DNA from: Simiduia agarivorans SA1 = DSM 21679
GTDB lineage: Bacteria; Pseudomonadota; Gammaproteobacteria; Pseudomonadales; Cellvibrionaceae
Assembly: GCF_000305785.2 (NCBI RefSeq)
Contig: NC_018868.3
Span: 2,452,001-2,516,000, forward strand
DNA: 64,000 bases
Direction of reading: 5' to 3'
The position numbers were made by a program, and so were the translations under genes. The notes beneath the pieces were generated by a model that had not been told where the DNA came from, ran no database searches, and saw only the letters and a program-made list of their open reading frames with translations. Positions within the stretch are counted from its first letter, which is position 1. Every line of letters starts with the position of its first letter. Below are positions 57,001 to 64,000 of the stretch, one piece after another.

Positions 57001-57458
57001 ATCTCACCAGTAATGCGCTTAGCCGCAGACATGTCCGGCGTAAACAGCTGGGTTTCGGTCAGTAACGTTTCACCGCGCACAGCGCGCAAATCGTTCAGCA
57101 ACGGCAATACAATTGCCGGCTGATCTTTGCGATTGGCCTTAATGTGGTCCAGATACAGTGGCAGCTGCAGGATGGCTCGCATCAGGACTTCCTGACCGTC
57201 CGGCAGGTTTTTGACCTTGCCATCCAGTAGCGCCTGCGCCAATTGTTCCATTTCCTCGGCCATCAGGGCCGCACCGTAGAACTCCACCATTTTCAGGGAG
57301 CCATGGACCTGATGGATATGGGTCAGACAAAAGCGTATACGCGTTTCGTCCTTGACGTTCTCAACCCAGGCTTCAAGCGCTTGGCGCGCCTGGCGCAGAG
57401 TTTCGCCAATTTCTCCGATTACCCAATCGAGGGCTGCAAAATTACGGTTATCTCCCAA
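51015..57458 (-). CDS. chpA: Hybrid sensor histidine kinase ChpA of the Pil-Chp system
   Basis: 2147 residues, shorter than the 2472 of P. aeruginosa ChpA. Three canonical Hpt boxes are seen, with His at about 737 (AFHTLKGSGRM), 903 (ALHTLKGSAHM) and 1359 (VLHTLKGGARL). A less clear N-terminal one is HQVHGSLKMVE. The kinase follows: dimerisation ISADLLEELVNLAGETSIS, ATPase HMLRNAVDHGIED and FSTAEKVTQISGRGVGMDVV, a CheW domain, and a receiver from about 2025 (MVVDDSVTV, Asp in VMLLDIEMPRMDG). A (Glu-Ala)16 tract lies at 1268-1299. It phosphorylates PilG and PilH to steer twitching. Confidence 0.95.
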   Translation of the reverse strand: MGDNRNFAALDWVIGEIGETLRQARQALEAWVENVKDETRIRFCLTHIHQVHGSLKMVEFYGAALMAEEMEQLAQALLDGKVKNLPDGQEVLMRAILQLPLYLDHIKANRKDQPAIVLPLLNDLRAVRGETLLTETQLFTPDMSAAKRITGEMIPAARDAAQFTAMVGKLRQMYQMAAAGVIRGVKPEENLGYMHKVFARLQKLTSGTARQPLWEIAVALVEGLQNDSIEASVSVKNLLRQLDVEMKVLAVYGTKALKAGASHELLKNLLYYIARSDSNAGTIRLVKAKYKLEEALPKEKSDELEPEELLSGADTDAMRSVVAAINDELDIIKHAMDMCLSGENTGAHIQEALPVLKRVADTMAVLGIGALRNQVLAQTTILERAHDDNTTLTHDVLMGVAGEIIDIENGLQNLLRTAGGKEDQGGGRDLNLDAAQEQVLRECRNGLEQAKDAVIEYIASQWDRSHLVNVPSLLREIRGGLEMVPLSRPAKIIGACARFIEEQLLNSDAAPEWATLDTLADAITSVEYYLERLAGDLDEDDDLLLSVAEESVSDLGYAVAPTKPKAEQPEQRHDAETVLKKMGGVEDVDMNVPVPETEQDEPESVDDIAEQQPVTVEAEAPVDNFIEPDSEPKSEPEPEPEPIEADDDVDADEVAFEAPVSEADEAFEQEPVDVNISEAAAVPPAPQVEEDDVDEEIREIFIEEAEEVLETIHEYFPRWKEDFNDAESLTEFRRAFHTLKGSGRMVKAMDIGELAWSIENMLNRVIDGSVEPNSMHVDLIERVVGLVPGMIESFRTRQPMPEPALVAQYMEWGEALSKGNIPAELLAGVEAESTEPEPEPEQPAPVLHFEEEDDDGEPDSMLWEIFGSEASTHLDVVEAFIAEMQEQSPLYTPPSEAMQRALHTLKGSAHMADVAPIAELATPLERFVKELRSYQVNIDDDILQLLIDAVAYTREALEEIEAGRTVEIPRLQQFLARVAELKELSVGHLIRQQEAEAAGKKKVDPQLLAIFMAEEMNLLLEADQMLNTWQASGINADELSALKNELANLERGAEHANLAQMSGLAGQIRQVYDGVGAGLVELNDSGFALLHTGHDALLDMVDAVAAGQNLLPVDDDIMARLVALAPVALVGETPADQVPSESEEDIVFTLPEADVESESALAEVLPEDQQEDVETIDLGEEIELSLPDVTEQELEQEDDPSPFSLDTDIADTPDLIVEDVPVEDMPVEDVSVIAQPEAQSEPVQSPTAWDAMNDSLDSDLPLPELDLEAEAEAEAEAEAEAEAEAEAEAEAEAEAEAEAAPLMEDAELEALDEDIDPEIFEIFLEEAEELLEEIDMAINGWSDNWSSNEHLEELKRVLHTLKGGARLAGLMGLGNVAHEFETYLINRENAGTEPDESLFETMHGYQDLLLNGTEKVRQAVHSYEPAGLAQAMRDIEKAAAQGLADVSASEEASAEPAADIEPIEQDDNEAPAPEPVASNVTAMPEKPAAEARPATSADVIPFNPRMPAPSVAGNKTSKDVTTPARPAAQLAVKRNQPQEVVKISADLLEELVNLAGETSISRGRMEEQVSEIGFAIDEMEATISRLQEQLRRLDIETEAQIIFRQEQMEEMEDFDPLEMDRYSQLQQLSRSLIESASDLLDLKSTLTDKTRDAETLLLQQSRINTELQEGLMRSRMVPFSRLVPRLRRIVRQIAGELDKQVSFELENAEGEMDRSVLERMVAPLEHMLRNAVDHGIEDAAGRKAAGKPAEGRIVLELGREGGDVVLRLSDDGRGINLERVKAKAIERGLMAEDAKLSDQEIMQFILSAGFSTAEKVTQISGRGVGMDVVHSEIKQLGGAMYIDSRYGEGTEFIIRLPFTVSVNRALMIMIGDDRYAIPLNTIEGIVRVSPFELEHYYQDADARFEYAGENYQVRYLGNMLNKDLRPKLEGHALPLPVILVRSSEHSVALQVDTLMGSREIVVKTLGQQFSAVQGLSGATVMGDGSVVVILDLHAMIRKEAALSLTQAQLLDVTTSRASAEEDEAKLVMVVDDSVTVRKVTTRFLEREGYNVITAKDGADALRVLQDVIPDVMLLDIEMPRMDGFEVAKNIRSSSRLKDIPIIMITSRTGEKHRERALGLGVNKYMGKPYQEDALLANIRDLSGETLH
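53562..53657 (-). repeat. Perfect 16-unit hexanucleotide tract in chpA
   Basis: GGCTTC repeats 16 times on the plus strand without a mismatch (GAAGCC on the coding strand), encoding (Glu-Ala)16 at residues 1268-1299. Each unit is in frame, so slippage would change linker length by two residues without frameshift. Confidence 0.95.
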
Positions 57459-57484
57459 AGGGCCGTCCTCTCGTTCTTCCGGGC

Positions 57485-58339
57485 TTACGCCTCGGGCAGG
57501 CGCACGTAGGCCTGAATTTCGTCGTCAGCGACTCGTTTGATTTTGGGGTTGGTCCAATCGGTGATTTCACCCAGCCCCACTATCAACACACCGTTGGGCT
57601 TGAGCCGGTCAACCAGTGCATTCAGCACTTCCCGGCGGCGCCAACGGCGGAAATAGATCAACAGGTTCTGACAGAAAATCACATCCATCATCACCCGGGG
57701 CATGCGCGCCACGTCCAAAACATTGCCGTGGCTGAAGCACACCCTATCGCGAATTTTTTCCACCACCTGCAGCTCTTTGTCTGCCGGTATAAAGTAGCGA
57801 GCGCGCTCCTCCCGGGTGACCTGCTCCACCTTGCGGGGGTGGTACAGGCCTTTGCGCGCTTTTTGCAGAGATTGCAAACTGATATCGGTGGCGGTCACAC
57901 CGAAATAGGGGTCGAGCGCCGCCAGTTCAAAGCAATCATTAATGGCCATAGCCAATGCATAAGGCTCTTCACCGGTGGCACAGCCCACGCTCCAGACATC
58001 AAAACTACCATTGAGTGCCTGATTATTGATGCGCGATTGCACCAGCCGGCGAACAAATTCGATAGACGGGCGATGACGGAAAAAACTGGTCTCTTTGACC
58101 ACCAGTCGATCCACTAAAATCGACCACTCCACCATACCCTGCAAGCCATCGACCACCTGGGTCAGGTAGTGGCTGTAGCTATCGCATTCCAGTTCGCGCA
58201 TACGCCCGCCAATCTGGGTTTGCAAAAACGCGCGCTGATGGGGAGCAATCTGGATGCCGGTGCGATCTTCCAGCAGCTGACTCCAGCGCTGGAATTCATC
58301 CTCCGACAATTCAGGCAGTTCCCGCAAAGACCACACCAC
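57485..58339 (-). CDS. pilK: CheR-type methyltransferase PilK
   Basis: 284 residues. Motifs are LVVKETSFFRHRPSIEFVRR, the SAM site VWSVGCATGEEPYALAMAI and the VIFCQNLLIYF segment of CheR. It methylates the receptor PilJ. It lies between pilJ and chpA in the standard Pil-Chp order. Confidence 0.92.
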   Translation of the reverse strand: MVWSLRELPELSEDEFQRWSQLLEDRTGIQIAPHQRAFLQTQIGGRMRELECDSYSHYLTQVVDGLQGMVEWSILVDRLVVKETSFFRHRPSIEFVRRLVQSRINNQALNGSFDVWSVGCATGEEPYALAMAINDCFELAALDPYFGVTATDISLQSLQKARKGLYHPRKVEQVTREERARYFIPADKELQVVEKIRDRVCFSHGNVLDVARMPRVMMDVIFCQNLLIYFRRWRRREVLNALVDRLKPNGVLIVGLGEITDWTNPKIKRVADDEIQAYVRLPEA

Positions 58340-58357
58340 AGCGACTTGCCTCTACCG

Positions 58358-60526
58358 TTACGCTTTGTTCAGCGCTTCTTCGTCTTCCAGACTGCTGAGC
58401 TCTGCATTGAACTCGCCATCCAGATCAAAAGATACATCGTCTTCAGCGTCCATCTCATCCACGGATTCTTCCAGTGTCAGAGTTTCCGCTTCACCGTAGC
58501 CTTCGCTCAGTTCTTCTGGCAGCTTGAAGCCCGCTACCGATTCCCGCAGATCCAATGCCATTTCGGCCAGGGTACCAATCGACTGGGCGGTAGCTGAGGT
58601 ACCGGCAGACGTTTGCGAGGTAATTTCCTGAATCACGTTCATCGTGTTGGAAATGTGACCGGCCGATGAGGCCTGCTGACGGGCAGCGTTCGAAATGTTC
58701 TGAATCAATTCCGCCAATGACGACGATACGTTTTCAATTTCTTCCAGTGCCACACCCGCATCCTGTGCCAGGCGAGCACCGCGCACCACTTCCGCGGTGG
58801 TTTGTTCCATCGAGATTACCGCCTCGTTGGTATCGTTCTGAATCGTTTTAACCAGCGCCTCAATCTGCTTGGTAGCCGCAGCAGAACGTTCCGCAAGGCG
58901 CTGTACTTCGTCCGCTACCACCGCGAAGCCCCGGCCTGCGTCACCGGCCATCGAGGCCTGGATCGCAGCGTTAAGTGCCAGAATGTTGGTTTGGTCAGCA
59001 ATGTCGTTAATCAGCGATACGATGTCACCAATTTCCTGTGACGATTCACCCAATCGCTTAATCCGCTTCGAGGTGTCCTGGATCTGTTCACGAATGGTAT
59101 CCATCCCGTGGATGGTGTTCTGTACCACTTTTGCGCCGTTACTCGCGATCGATACCGACCGCTCCGCTACCGCGGCTGATTCGGCGGCGTTGGCAGATAC
59201 CTGGTCAATGGTTACCGCCATTTCGTTTACCGCCGCCGATGCACCGGCAATTTCCTGCGCCTGGTGCTCGGAGGCCTCGGCCAGATGCAGTGCAGTCTGC
59301 TGGGTTTCCTGGGCGGCCGAGGATACGTTTACCGCCGTTTCGTTGATTCGCGATACCAGTACCCGCAGTTGGTCAATGGTGAAGTTGATCGAGTCAGCAA
59401 TTGCACCGGTGAAGTCTTCGGTTACCGTTGCAGTGGTGGTCAGGTCACCGTCTGCGAGGTCAGCCAGTTCGTCCAGCAGTCGCAAAATCGCGTTCTGGTT
59501 ACGTTCGTTGGTTTCTTCTTCCACCAGCAGTCGTTGACGGGTGCCTTTCGCCCACTCCAGACCGATCAGGATAATCGCGATCACACCAATCAGACCGAGG
59601 ATGGAGATGGTCAGGTTATTGGGCTGACGCTCGCCGGCGTTAACCACAATTTTGTCGGCCAGGTTGGTCAAGGCTTCCAGCATGCGGGGCGAGTCATCGA
59701 GAATCTGGTTGGTCGCCTGACGGGCTTTAAACAGCGCAGGTGACGCTTCGAAGATTTCCCGGATGGACGAGTTTACGAACTCGAACAGTTCGGAAATTTC
59801 ATTCAGCGAGGTAACCGCTTCAGGCTCGGTCACACGCGAGATTCCCATGGCAATGTCGCCGCCTTTCATACCGGTCAGTACCTTACCGAACAAGTTGGCG
59901 TCGAGGTTGAACTGGTCAGCGGCCACGTCTGCGTCACCACCACCCCGGAGCATCTTGTCCACGTTTCGTCCGATACGTTCCGCACGCCAGGACTGCATCT
60001 GGGCTACCGACACCTGGTCGGCAGGGGCATCGCTTTCGAGCAGGATCTCAACAATGTTGTTGTGCTCAGCCTGCAGTTCAGGCAGCGATTCGTTCAGGGT
60101 AATGGCCACGTCATTCAGGAAGATGATCGTGTCTTTGTTGGTCACAATCGCGTTGGCGTTGGCTTTCACGCTTTGCCAGATGGCATCGAAACCGGCAAAT
60201 TCTTCAGCCAGGGCGGTGCGGGTATCAATGTCGGATGCGCGCAAACGATCCCAGATGCTGCCCATTTCATTGATTACGCTGGCCAGTCTGGGGAATGCCT
60301 CTTCGTTACCGGAGGTAGCTTCACGGGCCAGCGAGGTTACCTGGAACGACAAGGCGCGTAATTCAGCGGTAAGCTGCAAATAGCCCTGGTCTTTGGCAGT
60401 ATTCTGCTGCACCAGATAAAAACTCAAACCCATCAATACGACCACAACCACCAGTGCGGCGCCCAAGACGCCCATCACCGGGTTGCCTCGCAAAGATGCG
60501 ACGAGGCCTCTTTTTTCGTTTTTCAT
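58358..60526 (-). CDS. pilJ: Methyl-accepting chemoreceptor PilJ
   Basis: 722 residues. N-terminal helix ([20 protein letters not shown]), a PilJ-type periplasmic domain with two helix bundles (about 45-300), a second helix ([19 protein letters not shown]) and a long cytoplasmic methyl-accepting coil with the highly conserved tip [20 protein letters not shown]. The tip reads IQASMA where many receptors have IEAARA, as in PilJ. It senses surface or pilus state in Pseudomonas. Confidence 0.93.
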   Translation of the reverse strand: MKNEKRGLVASLRGNPVMGVLGAALVVVVVLMGLSFYLVQQNTAKDQGYLQLTAELRALSFQVTSLAREATSGNEEAFPRLASVINEMGSIWDRLRASDIDTRTALAEEFAGFDAIWQSVKANANAIVTNKDTIIFLNDVAITLNESLPELQAEHNNIVEILLESDAPADQVSVAQMQSWRAERIGRNVDKMLRGGGDADVAADQFNLDANLFGKVLTGMKGGDIAMGISRVTEPEAVTSLNEISELFEFVNSSIREIFEASPALFKARQATNQILDDSPRMLEALTNLADKIVVNAGERQPNNLTISILGLIGVIAIILIGLEWAKGTRQRLLVEEETNERNQNAILRLLDELADLADGDLTTTATVTEDFTGAIADSINFTIDQLRVLVSRINETAVNVSSAAQETQQTALHLAEASEHQAQEIAGASAAVNEMAVTIDQVSANAAESAAVAERSVSIASNGAKVVQNTIHGMDTIREQIQDTSKRIKRLGESSQEIGDIVSLINDIADQTNILALNAAIQASMAGDAGRGFAVVADEVQRLAERSAAATKQIEALVKTIQNDTNEAVISMEQTTAEVVRGARLAQDAGVALEEIENVSSSLAELIQNISNAARQQASSAGHISNTMNVIQEITSQTSAGTSATAQSIGTLAEMALDLRESVAGFKLPEELSEGYGEAETLTLEESVDEMDAEDDVSFDLDGEFNAELSSLEDEEALNKA

Positions 60527-60614
60527 GCTACGCTCCTGACCAACGTTGCGTGTGTAAAATGATGCGCCTAGGCGCTACTGCTTGTATTTCCAAAAACGAC
60601 GACAGTTTCCGCAC

Positions 60615-61169
60615 TCAGCTTTCTGCTGCGTTAATAAAACGCGGCTCGACCGCCAAGTGCGCCGGACTGAATACATTCCATTGGTTCTCGCCCTGACGGT
60701 AAGCACCCTGAACAAAGGGGCTCAGTGCCTCGGGCAGATCGACCTTGTCGTCGCTGAATGTATCCACGGGAAAGTGTTGCATTCCGTACACCTGATCCAC
60801 GATCAGGCCGGAGTAGATGTCATCTCGGTCGAGAATCAGTACCCGCCGCTGCTTGCGCTGGCTGGCAATTTTGGAACCAAAAAATGCCGCCAGATCAAAC
60901 AATGGCAGCAACCGGCCCCGCACGTTGGCCACCCCTCTCACCCACGGCTGTACACCGGGCAGACGGGTATAGGGCGGCACTTCGAGCATTTCACTGATTT
61001 CGTCCATGGGCGCCACAAACCGGCGCCCCATGAGAGAAAAACCAATTCCACTCCAATGCGGCTTGATCGCAACCTGTGCGGGCAGACCGCGGGCGAAGTG
61101 CTTACTCCGACCGGCCAGCTCAAGCAGCGCCTGAAATGCATTGGATTTTTGCGCCTGGGCGTCAGACAT
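60615..61169 (-). CDS. pilI: CheW-like adaptor PilI
   Basis: 184 residues. CheW fold: WSGIGFSLMGRRFVAPMDEI, then TRLPGVQPWVRGVANVRGRL and LLPLFDLAAFFG. It couples PilJ to ChpA. Next in order after pilH, before pilJ. Confidence 0.93.
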   Translation of the reverse strand: MSDAQAQKSNAFQALLELAGRSKHFARGLPAQVAIKPHWSGIGFSLMGRRFVAPMDEISEMLEVPPYTRLPGVQPWVRGVANVRGRLLPLFDLAAFFGSKIASQRKQRRVLILDRDDIYSGLIVDQVYGMQHFPVDTFSDDKVDLPEALSPFVQGAYRQGENQWNVFSPAHLAVEPRFINAAES

Positions 61170-61196
61170 GGCGTCCCCTTTTCGCCTGGATTAGGG

Positions 61197-61559
61197 TTAC
61201 GCCATTGCCTCGGCAATGGCCTGAACCAGGGTTTTTTCGCTGATCGGCTTAGTGAGGTAAGCCTTGGCGCCCTGGCGCATACCCCAGACCCGATCGGTTT
61301 CCTGATCTTTGGTGGTCACGATAATGACCGGGATATGTGCAGTCTCGGCCGCTTTGGACAGCTGGCGCGTAGCCTGAAAGCCGTTTAAACCCGGCATCAC
61401 GATGTCCATCAGCACCAGGTCGGGCCGCTCTTTTTTGGCAACCGCCACGCCCTGTTCGCCGTTTTCGGCGGTAATGACCGCGTGGCCGTTCTTTTCAAGG
61501 ATGCTGGTGAGCTTGTAGGTTTCGGTTGGTGAGTCGTCGACGATTAGCACTCTTGCCAT
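61197..61559 (-). CDS. pilH: CheY-like response regulator PilH
   Basis: 120 residues, one receiver domain. The acidic pair is VLIVDDSPTETYKL, the phosphorylated Asp is in DLVLMDIVMPGLNGFQA, then VTTKDQETDRVWG and the Lys in AYLTKPISEKTL. In Pseudomonas PilH opposes PilG by acting as a phosphate sink or retraction regulator. It follows pilG. Confidence 0.94.
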   Translation of the reverse strand: MARVLIVDDSPTETYKLTSILEKNGHAVITAENGEQGVAVAKKERPDLVLMDIVMPGLNGFQATRQLSKAAETAHIPVIIVTTKDQETDRVWGMRQGAKAYLTKPISEKTLVQAIAEAMA

Positions 61560-61631
61560 AGGTCCCCCGGGAACATCTGTTTTTTTTATCTACTTTTGGG
61601 TCAATAGCCGGCGATATGCTGGCTACCGGTT

Positions 61632-62027
61632 TCAGGATGCCTTTGCCTGCCCCACGTGGGCGGTAATAGCACCGAGCAGTTCCGTCTTGGAGAAGGGCTT
61701 GGTCAGATACTGATCCGAGCCCACTATCCTGCCTTTGGCCTTGTCAAACAGGCCATCCTTGCTGGATAGCATAATCACTGGTGTGGATTTGAATTCGCTG
61801 TTGTTCTTGATTAACGCACAGGTTTGGTAGCCATCCAGACGCGGCATCATGATATCCACAAAAATGATGTCCGGCCGGGTATCGGCAATTTTCGCCAGTG
61901 CATCGAAGCCATCGGTGGCCGTGATGACCGTGCAACCCGCTTTATTGAGCAGGGTCTCTGCCGTACGACGAATGGTTTTACTGTCGTCGATCACCATGAC
62001 TTTCAGGCTTTCCAGATTGACGTCCAT
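61632..62027 (-). CDS. pilG: CheY-like response regulator PilG
   Basis: 131 residues from ATG at 62027 (a longer frame to 62084 is less likely). LKVMVIDDSKTIRRTAETLL, DIIFVDIMMPRLDGYQTCAL and KGRIVGSDQYLTKPFSK are nearly identical to Pseudomonas PilG. It drives pilus extension and cAMP signalling through the FimV/PilB side. First gene of the operon, divergent from gshB. Confidence 0.95.
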   Translation of the reverse strand: MDVNLESLKVMVIDDSKTIRRTAETLLNKAGCTVITATDGFDALAKIADTRPDIIFVDIMMPRLDGYQTCALIKNNSEFKSTPVIMLSSKDGLFDKAKGRIVGSDQYLTKPFSKTELLGAITAHVGQAKAS

Positions 62028-62356
62028 AAGATGCTTTTGCCTTTCGCTATTATCTACCACATTGATCGGCCAGCCGGATGCCACTTTGAAGCTGGCTTGG
62101 AAGGATTGATGCCCTTGCAGGTCATCTCCTTTAGCTTAGCAGTCGGATTGTCATCCGACGGCCCGCAAACGGGGCTTTTGCCGATTGGATGTTTTAACAC
62201 AGATGTTAAGCTTAGGCTATAAGCGCCTGAATAAAATGGGAATTTGCCCTCAGCGTGAGCTGGTCTATGGAAGCTCAAAGCCGATAGCGCTATGCTGCCC
62301 GCGAGAGCATCAGAGGCTCCAATCATTCCCGACTAACTGCCATTTTGAGGTTATCA
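62028..62356. promoter_or_regulatory. Divergent pilG-gshB promoter region
   Basis: 329 bases without a gene. A hairpin CGGAT/ATCCG lies near 62143-62159, and a T/A-rich segment with GTTTTAACACAGATGTTAAG follows about 62191-62210. Both operon promoters must lie here. I cannot place exact boxes. Confidence 0.5.
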
Positions 62357-63313
62357 ATGACACGCCTGGGGATAGTGCTGGATCCAATCCACAGTTTTAA
62401 CCCGAAAAAAGACACCACCCTGGTCCTGATGCAGGCTGCACAGGCGCGCGGCTGGCAGGTTATCGGGTTTGAACAAGGTGATCTCTGGCTGGACCAGGGT
62501 ATCGCCATGGGCCGCGGCCGGGAAATACGGGTGGACGCCGATGCCCACCTGAAAAAAGCCGACTGGTTCCAGTTATCGGACGCCACCGATTACCGGCTGG
62601 GCGATCTGGATGCGCTGCTGATGCGCAAGGATCCACCCTTCGACGGCGAATATGTGTACAGCACCTACATCCTGGAGGCCGCCGAAACCCAAGGTGCGCT
62701 GGTGGTCAACAAACCCCAGTCCCTGCGCGACTGCAATGAAAAGGTATTCGCCACCCGCTTTCCCCAGTGCTGCCCGCCGGTGCTGGTAAGCCGCAACAAT
62801 GCCCAATTGCGTGCATTCCACGCCACGCACCAGGATGTGATCTTCAAGCCCCTCGACGGCATGGGCGGCGCAGGCATATTCCGGGTCAAAGCCGACGATC
62901 CCAATCTCGGCGTCATCCTCGAAACCCTGACCCGGCACGGGCGCGAAACCATTATGGCGCAAGCCTATCTGCCCGCCATCAAAGACGGTGACAAGCGCAT
63001 TCTGGTGATCGATGGCGTGCCGGTGGACTATTGCCTGGCGCGCATTCCCGCCCAGGGCGAAACCCGTGGCAACCTGGCCGCCGGCGGCACCGGACGCGCA
63101 CAGCCGCTGACCGAGCGGGATCGCTGGATCGTCTCGCAGGTGGCGGACACCCTGGTCGCGAAGGGCCTGCTGTTTGTGGGTCTGGACGTGATTGGCGACC
63201 ACCTGACCGAAATTAACGTCACCAGCCCCACTTGCGCGCGCGAGATCAATACCGCCTTCAACACCGATATCGGCGGGCTGCTCATGGATGCCATCGAGAA
63301 ACGCCTGCAATGA
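62357..63313 (+). CDS. gshB: Glutathione synthetase
   Basis: 318 residues from the ATG at 62357 (MTRLGIVLDPIHSFNPKKD); an earlier non-ATG start exists at 62345. ATP-grasp parts include DALLMRKDPPFDGEYVYSTY, VIFKPLDGMGGAGIFRVKAD and GDHLTEINVTSPTCAREIN. It joins glycine to gamma-glutamylcysteine with ATP. Beside pilG and before tonB3, as in Pseudomonas. Its stop overlaps the TonB-like start (ATGA). Confidence 0.96.
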   Translation: MTRLGIVLDPIHSFNPKKDTTLVLMQAAQARGWQVIGFEQGDLWLDQGIAMGRGREIRVDADAHLKKADWFQLSDATDYRLGDLDALLMRKDPPFDGEYVYSTYILEAAETQGALVVNKPQSLRDCNEKVFATRFPQCCPPVLVSRNNAQLRAFHATHQDVIFKPLDGMGGAGIFRVKADDPNLGVILETLTRHGRETIMAQAYLPAIKDGDKRILVIDGVPVDYCLARIPAQGETRGNLAAGGTGRAQPLTERDRWIVSQVADTLVAKGLLFVGLDVIGDHLTEINVTSPTCAREINTAFNTDIGGLLMDAIEKRLQ

Positions 63314-64000
63314 CCGCTATGGCCGCACCCGCTTCCCCGGAACACGCCCGCGAAACTGCCGGCGACCGACTGACCTTTACGATTTTTGTGGCCCTGGCGG
63401 TACACGCCCTGCTGATATTCGGCGTGGGCTTCACCTTTACCCCGGCGGGCGGCCTGATGCCCACGCTGGAAATCACCCTGGCCAACCACAAGAGCGCCAC
63501 TGAGCCTGAAAAAGCCGACTTCCTGGCCCAGCACAACCAGGAGGGCTCAGGCACCATTGACGACACCAAGGCCCAGACCACGGACCAGTCCTCCGAGTTC
63601 TTTGCCCCCAACATCAACGAGGTCAACCCGCTGCCCCAGCAACGGCAGATCAAACCCAGCGAGCGCCGGGATGACCAGATTGTCACTACCGTCAGTGCCA
63701 GCCCGCGTTCAGCCAACCTGAACCAGGAGCAACCCACCCCCGAGCAGGAGCAGCGCGAAGGTGAGCTGGAAGAACGCACCAACTACAATGCAGAAATCGC
63801 GAGCCTGATGGCGGAAATCGACCGTCAGCGCCAGCAATACGCCAAACGCCCGCGCATCCGCCACCTCACCTCGGTGGCCACCAAAAGCTCACCGGAAGCA
63901 GCCTACCTGCTGAAATGGACCGACAAGGTGGAATTCGTGGGTAACCGCAACTTCCCCGAAGAAGCCCTGCGCAAGGAAATTTTCGGCCGTCTCACGCTGG
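63310..64000 (+). CDS. TonB-family energy transducer (TonB3-like), partial
   Basis: About 230 residues are visible before the right edge cuts the gene. The N-terminus has a membrane anchor (LTFTIFVALAVHALLIFGVG), then a long Gln/Glu-rich periplasmic stretch, and the start of a TonB C-terminal domain (YLLKWTDKVEFVGNRNFPEE). In Pseudomonas the gene in this position is tonB3, needed for twitching, which fits the pil cluster nearby. It starts at the ATGA overlap with gshB. Confidence 0.85.
   Translation, partial: MTAMAAPASPEHARETAGDRLTFTIFVALAVHALLIFGVGFTFTPAGGLMPTLEITLANHKSATEPEKADFLAQHNQEGSGTIDDTKAQTTDQSSEFFAPNINEVNPLPQQRQIKPSERRDDQIVTTVSASPRSANLNQEQPTPEQEQREGELEERTNYNAEIASLMAEIDRQRQQYAKRPRIRHLTSVATKSSPEAAYLLKWTDKVEFVGNRNFPEEALRKEIFGRLTL

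Overview
The window reads as chromosome from a gammaproteobacterium of the Cellvibrionales/Pseudomonas-like kind. It has a complete Pil-Chp chemosensory cluster (pilG, pilH, pilI, pilJ, pilK, chpA, chpB, chpC) divergent from gshB and a tonB3-like gene, as in Pseudomonas. It also has parE-yqiA-cpdA-yqiB-nudF gene order, a TPP-riboswitch thiDC unit, GspA/GspB, WaaA and several outer-membrane proteins. Most of it is compact, GC-rich core sequence with many overlapping start and stop codons. No tRNA, rRNA or CRISPR array was seen. The species assignment is inference from gene content; no database search was possible.

Layout. 1-3.3 kb: an AT-richer accessory island with all genes on the minus strand. 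It holds the edge of an ABC-three-component (ABC-3C) conflict system (a nuclease-like component and a truncated middle component), a Tse2-like toxin with a 77-residue partner, and a small membrane-protein gene broken at an A7 run. Short related elements precede the genes, suggesting integron-type cassettes. 3.3-12 kb: D-lactate dehydrogenase, an Omp85-like barrel, an EamA permease, an unusual CDF protein, glutathionylspermidine synthetase/amidase plus a tiny I78 inhibitor, and PEP carboxylase. 12.4-19.4 kb: a selenium locus, with tRNA 2-selenouridine synthase, a putative selenate/selenite ABC transporter whose permease is a two-domain fusion, an unknown 92-residue protein, and SelD fused to a flavin reductase-like domain.

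19.8-34.2 kb: housekeeping and envelope genes on the minus strand, including parE, a PldA-type phospholipase, cpdA, nudF, an EAL phosphodiesterase, thiC and thiD under a TPP riboswitch, and several small lipoproteins. 34.3-39.8 kb: a TonB-dependent receptor and a GMC alcohol dehydrogenase next to a divergent AraC-type regulator. Two matching direct-repeat sites upstream of the receptor and the dehydrogenase look like the operators. 39.8-47.1 kb: a DUF4136 lipoprotein, tolC, waaA, an FAD oxidoreductase, an aldo/keto reductase, a GNAT gene interrupted by a 267-bp MITE, and a histone-deacetylase-like hydrolase.

47.2-64 kb: gspA and gspB, convergent with the Pil-Chp operon, which probably controls type IV pilus twitching and surface responses. 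ChpA carries a perfect 16-unit hexanucleotide tract coding for (Glu-Ala)16. The right edge cuts a TonB-like protein. The items most worth following up are the ABC-3C/Tse2-like island, the MITE family with its possible relative beside pldA, the AraC operator pair, and the ChpA microsatellite.
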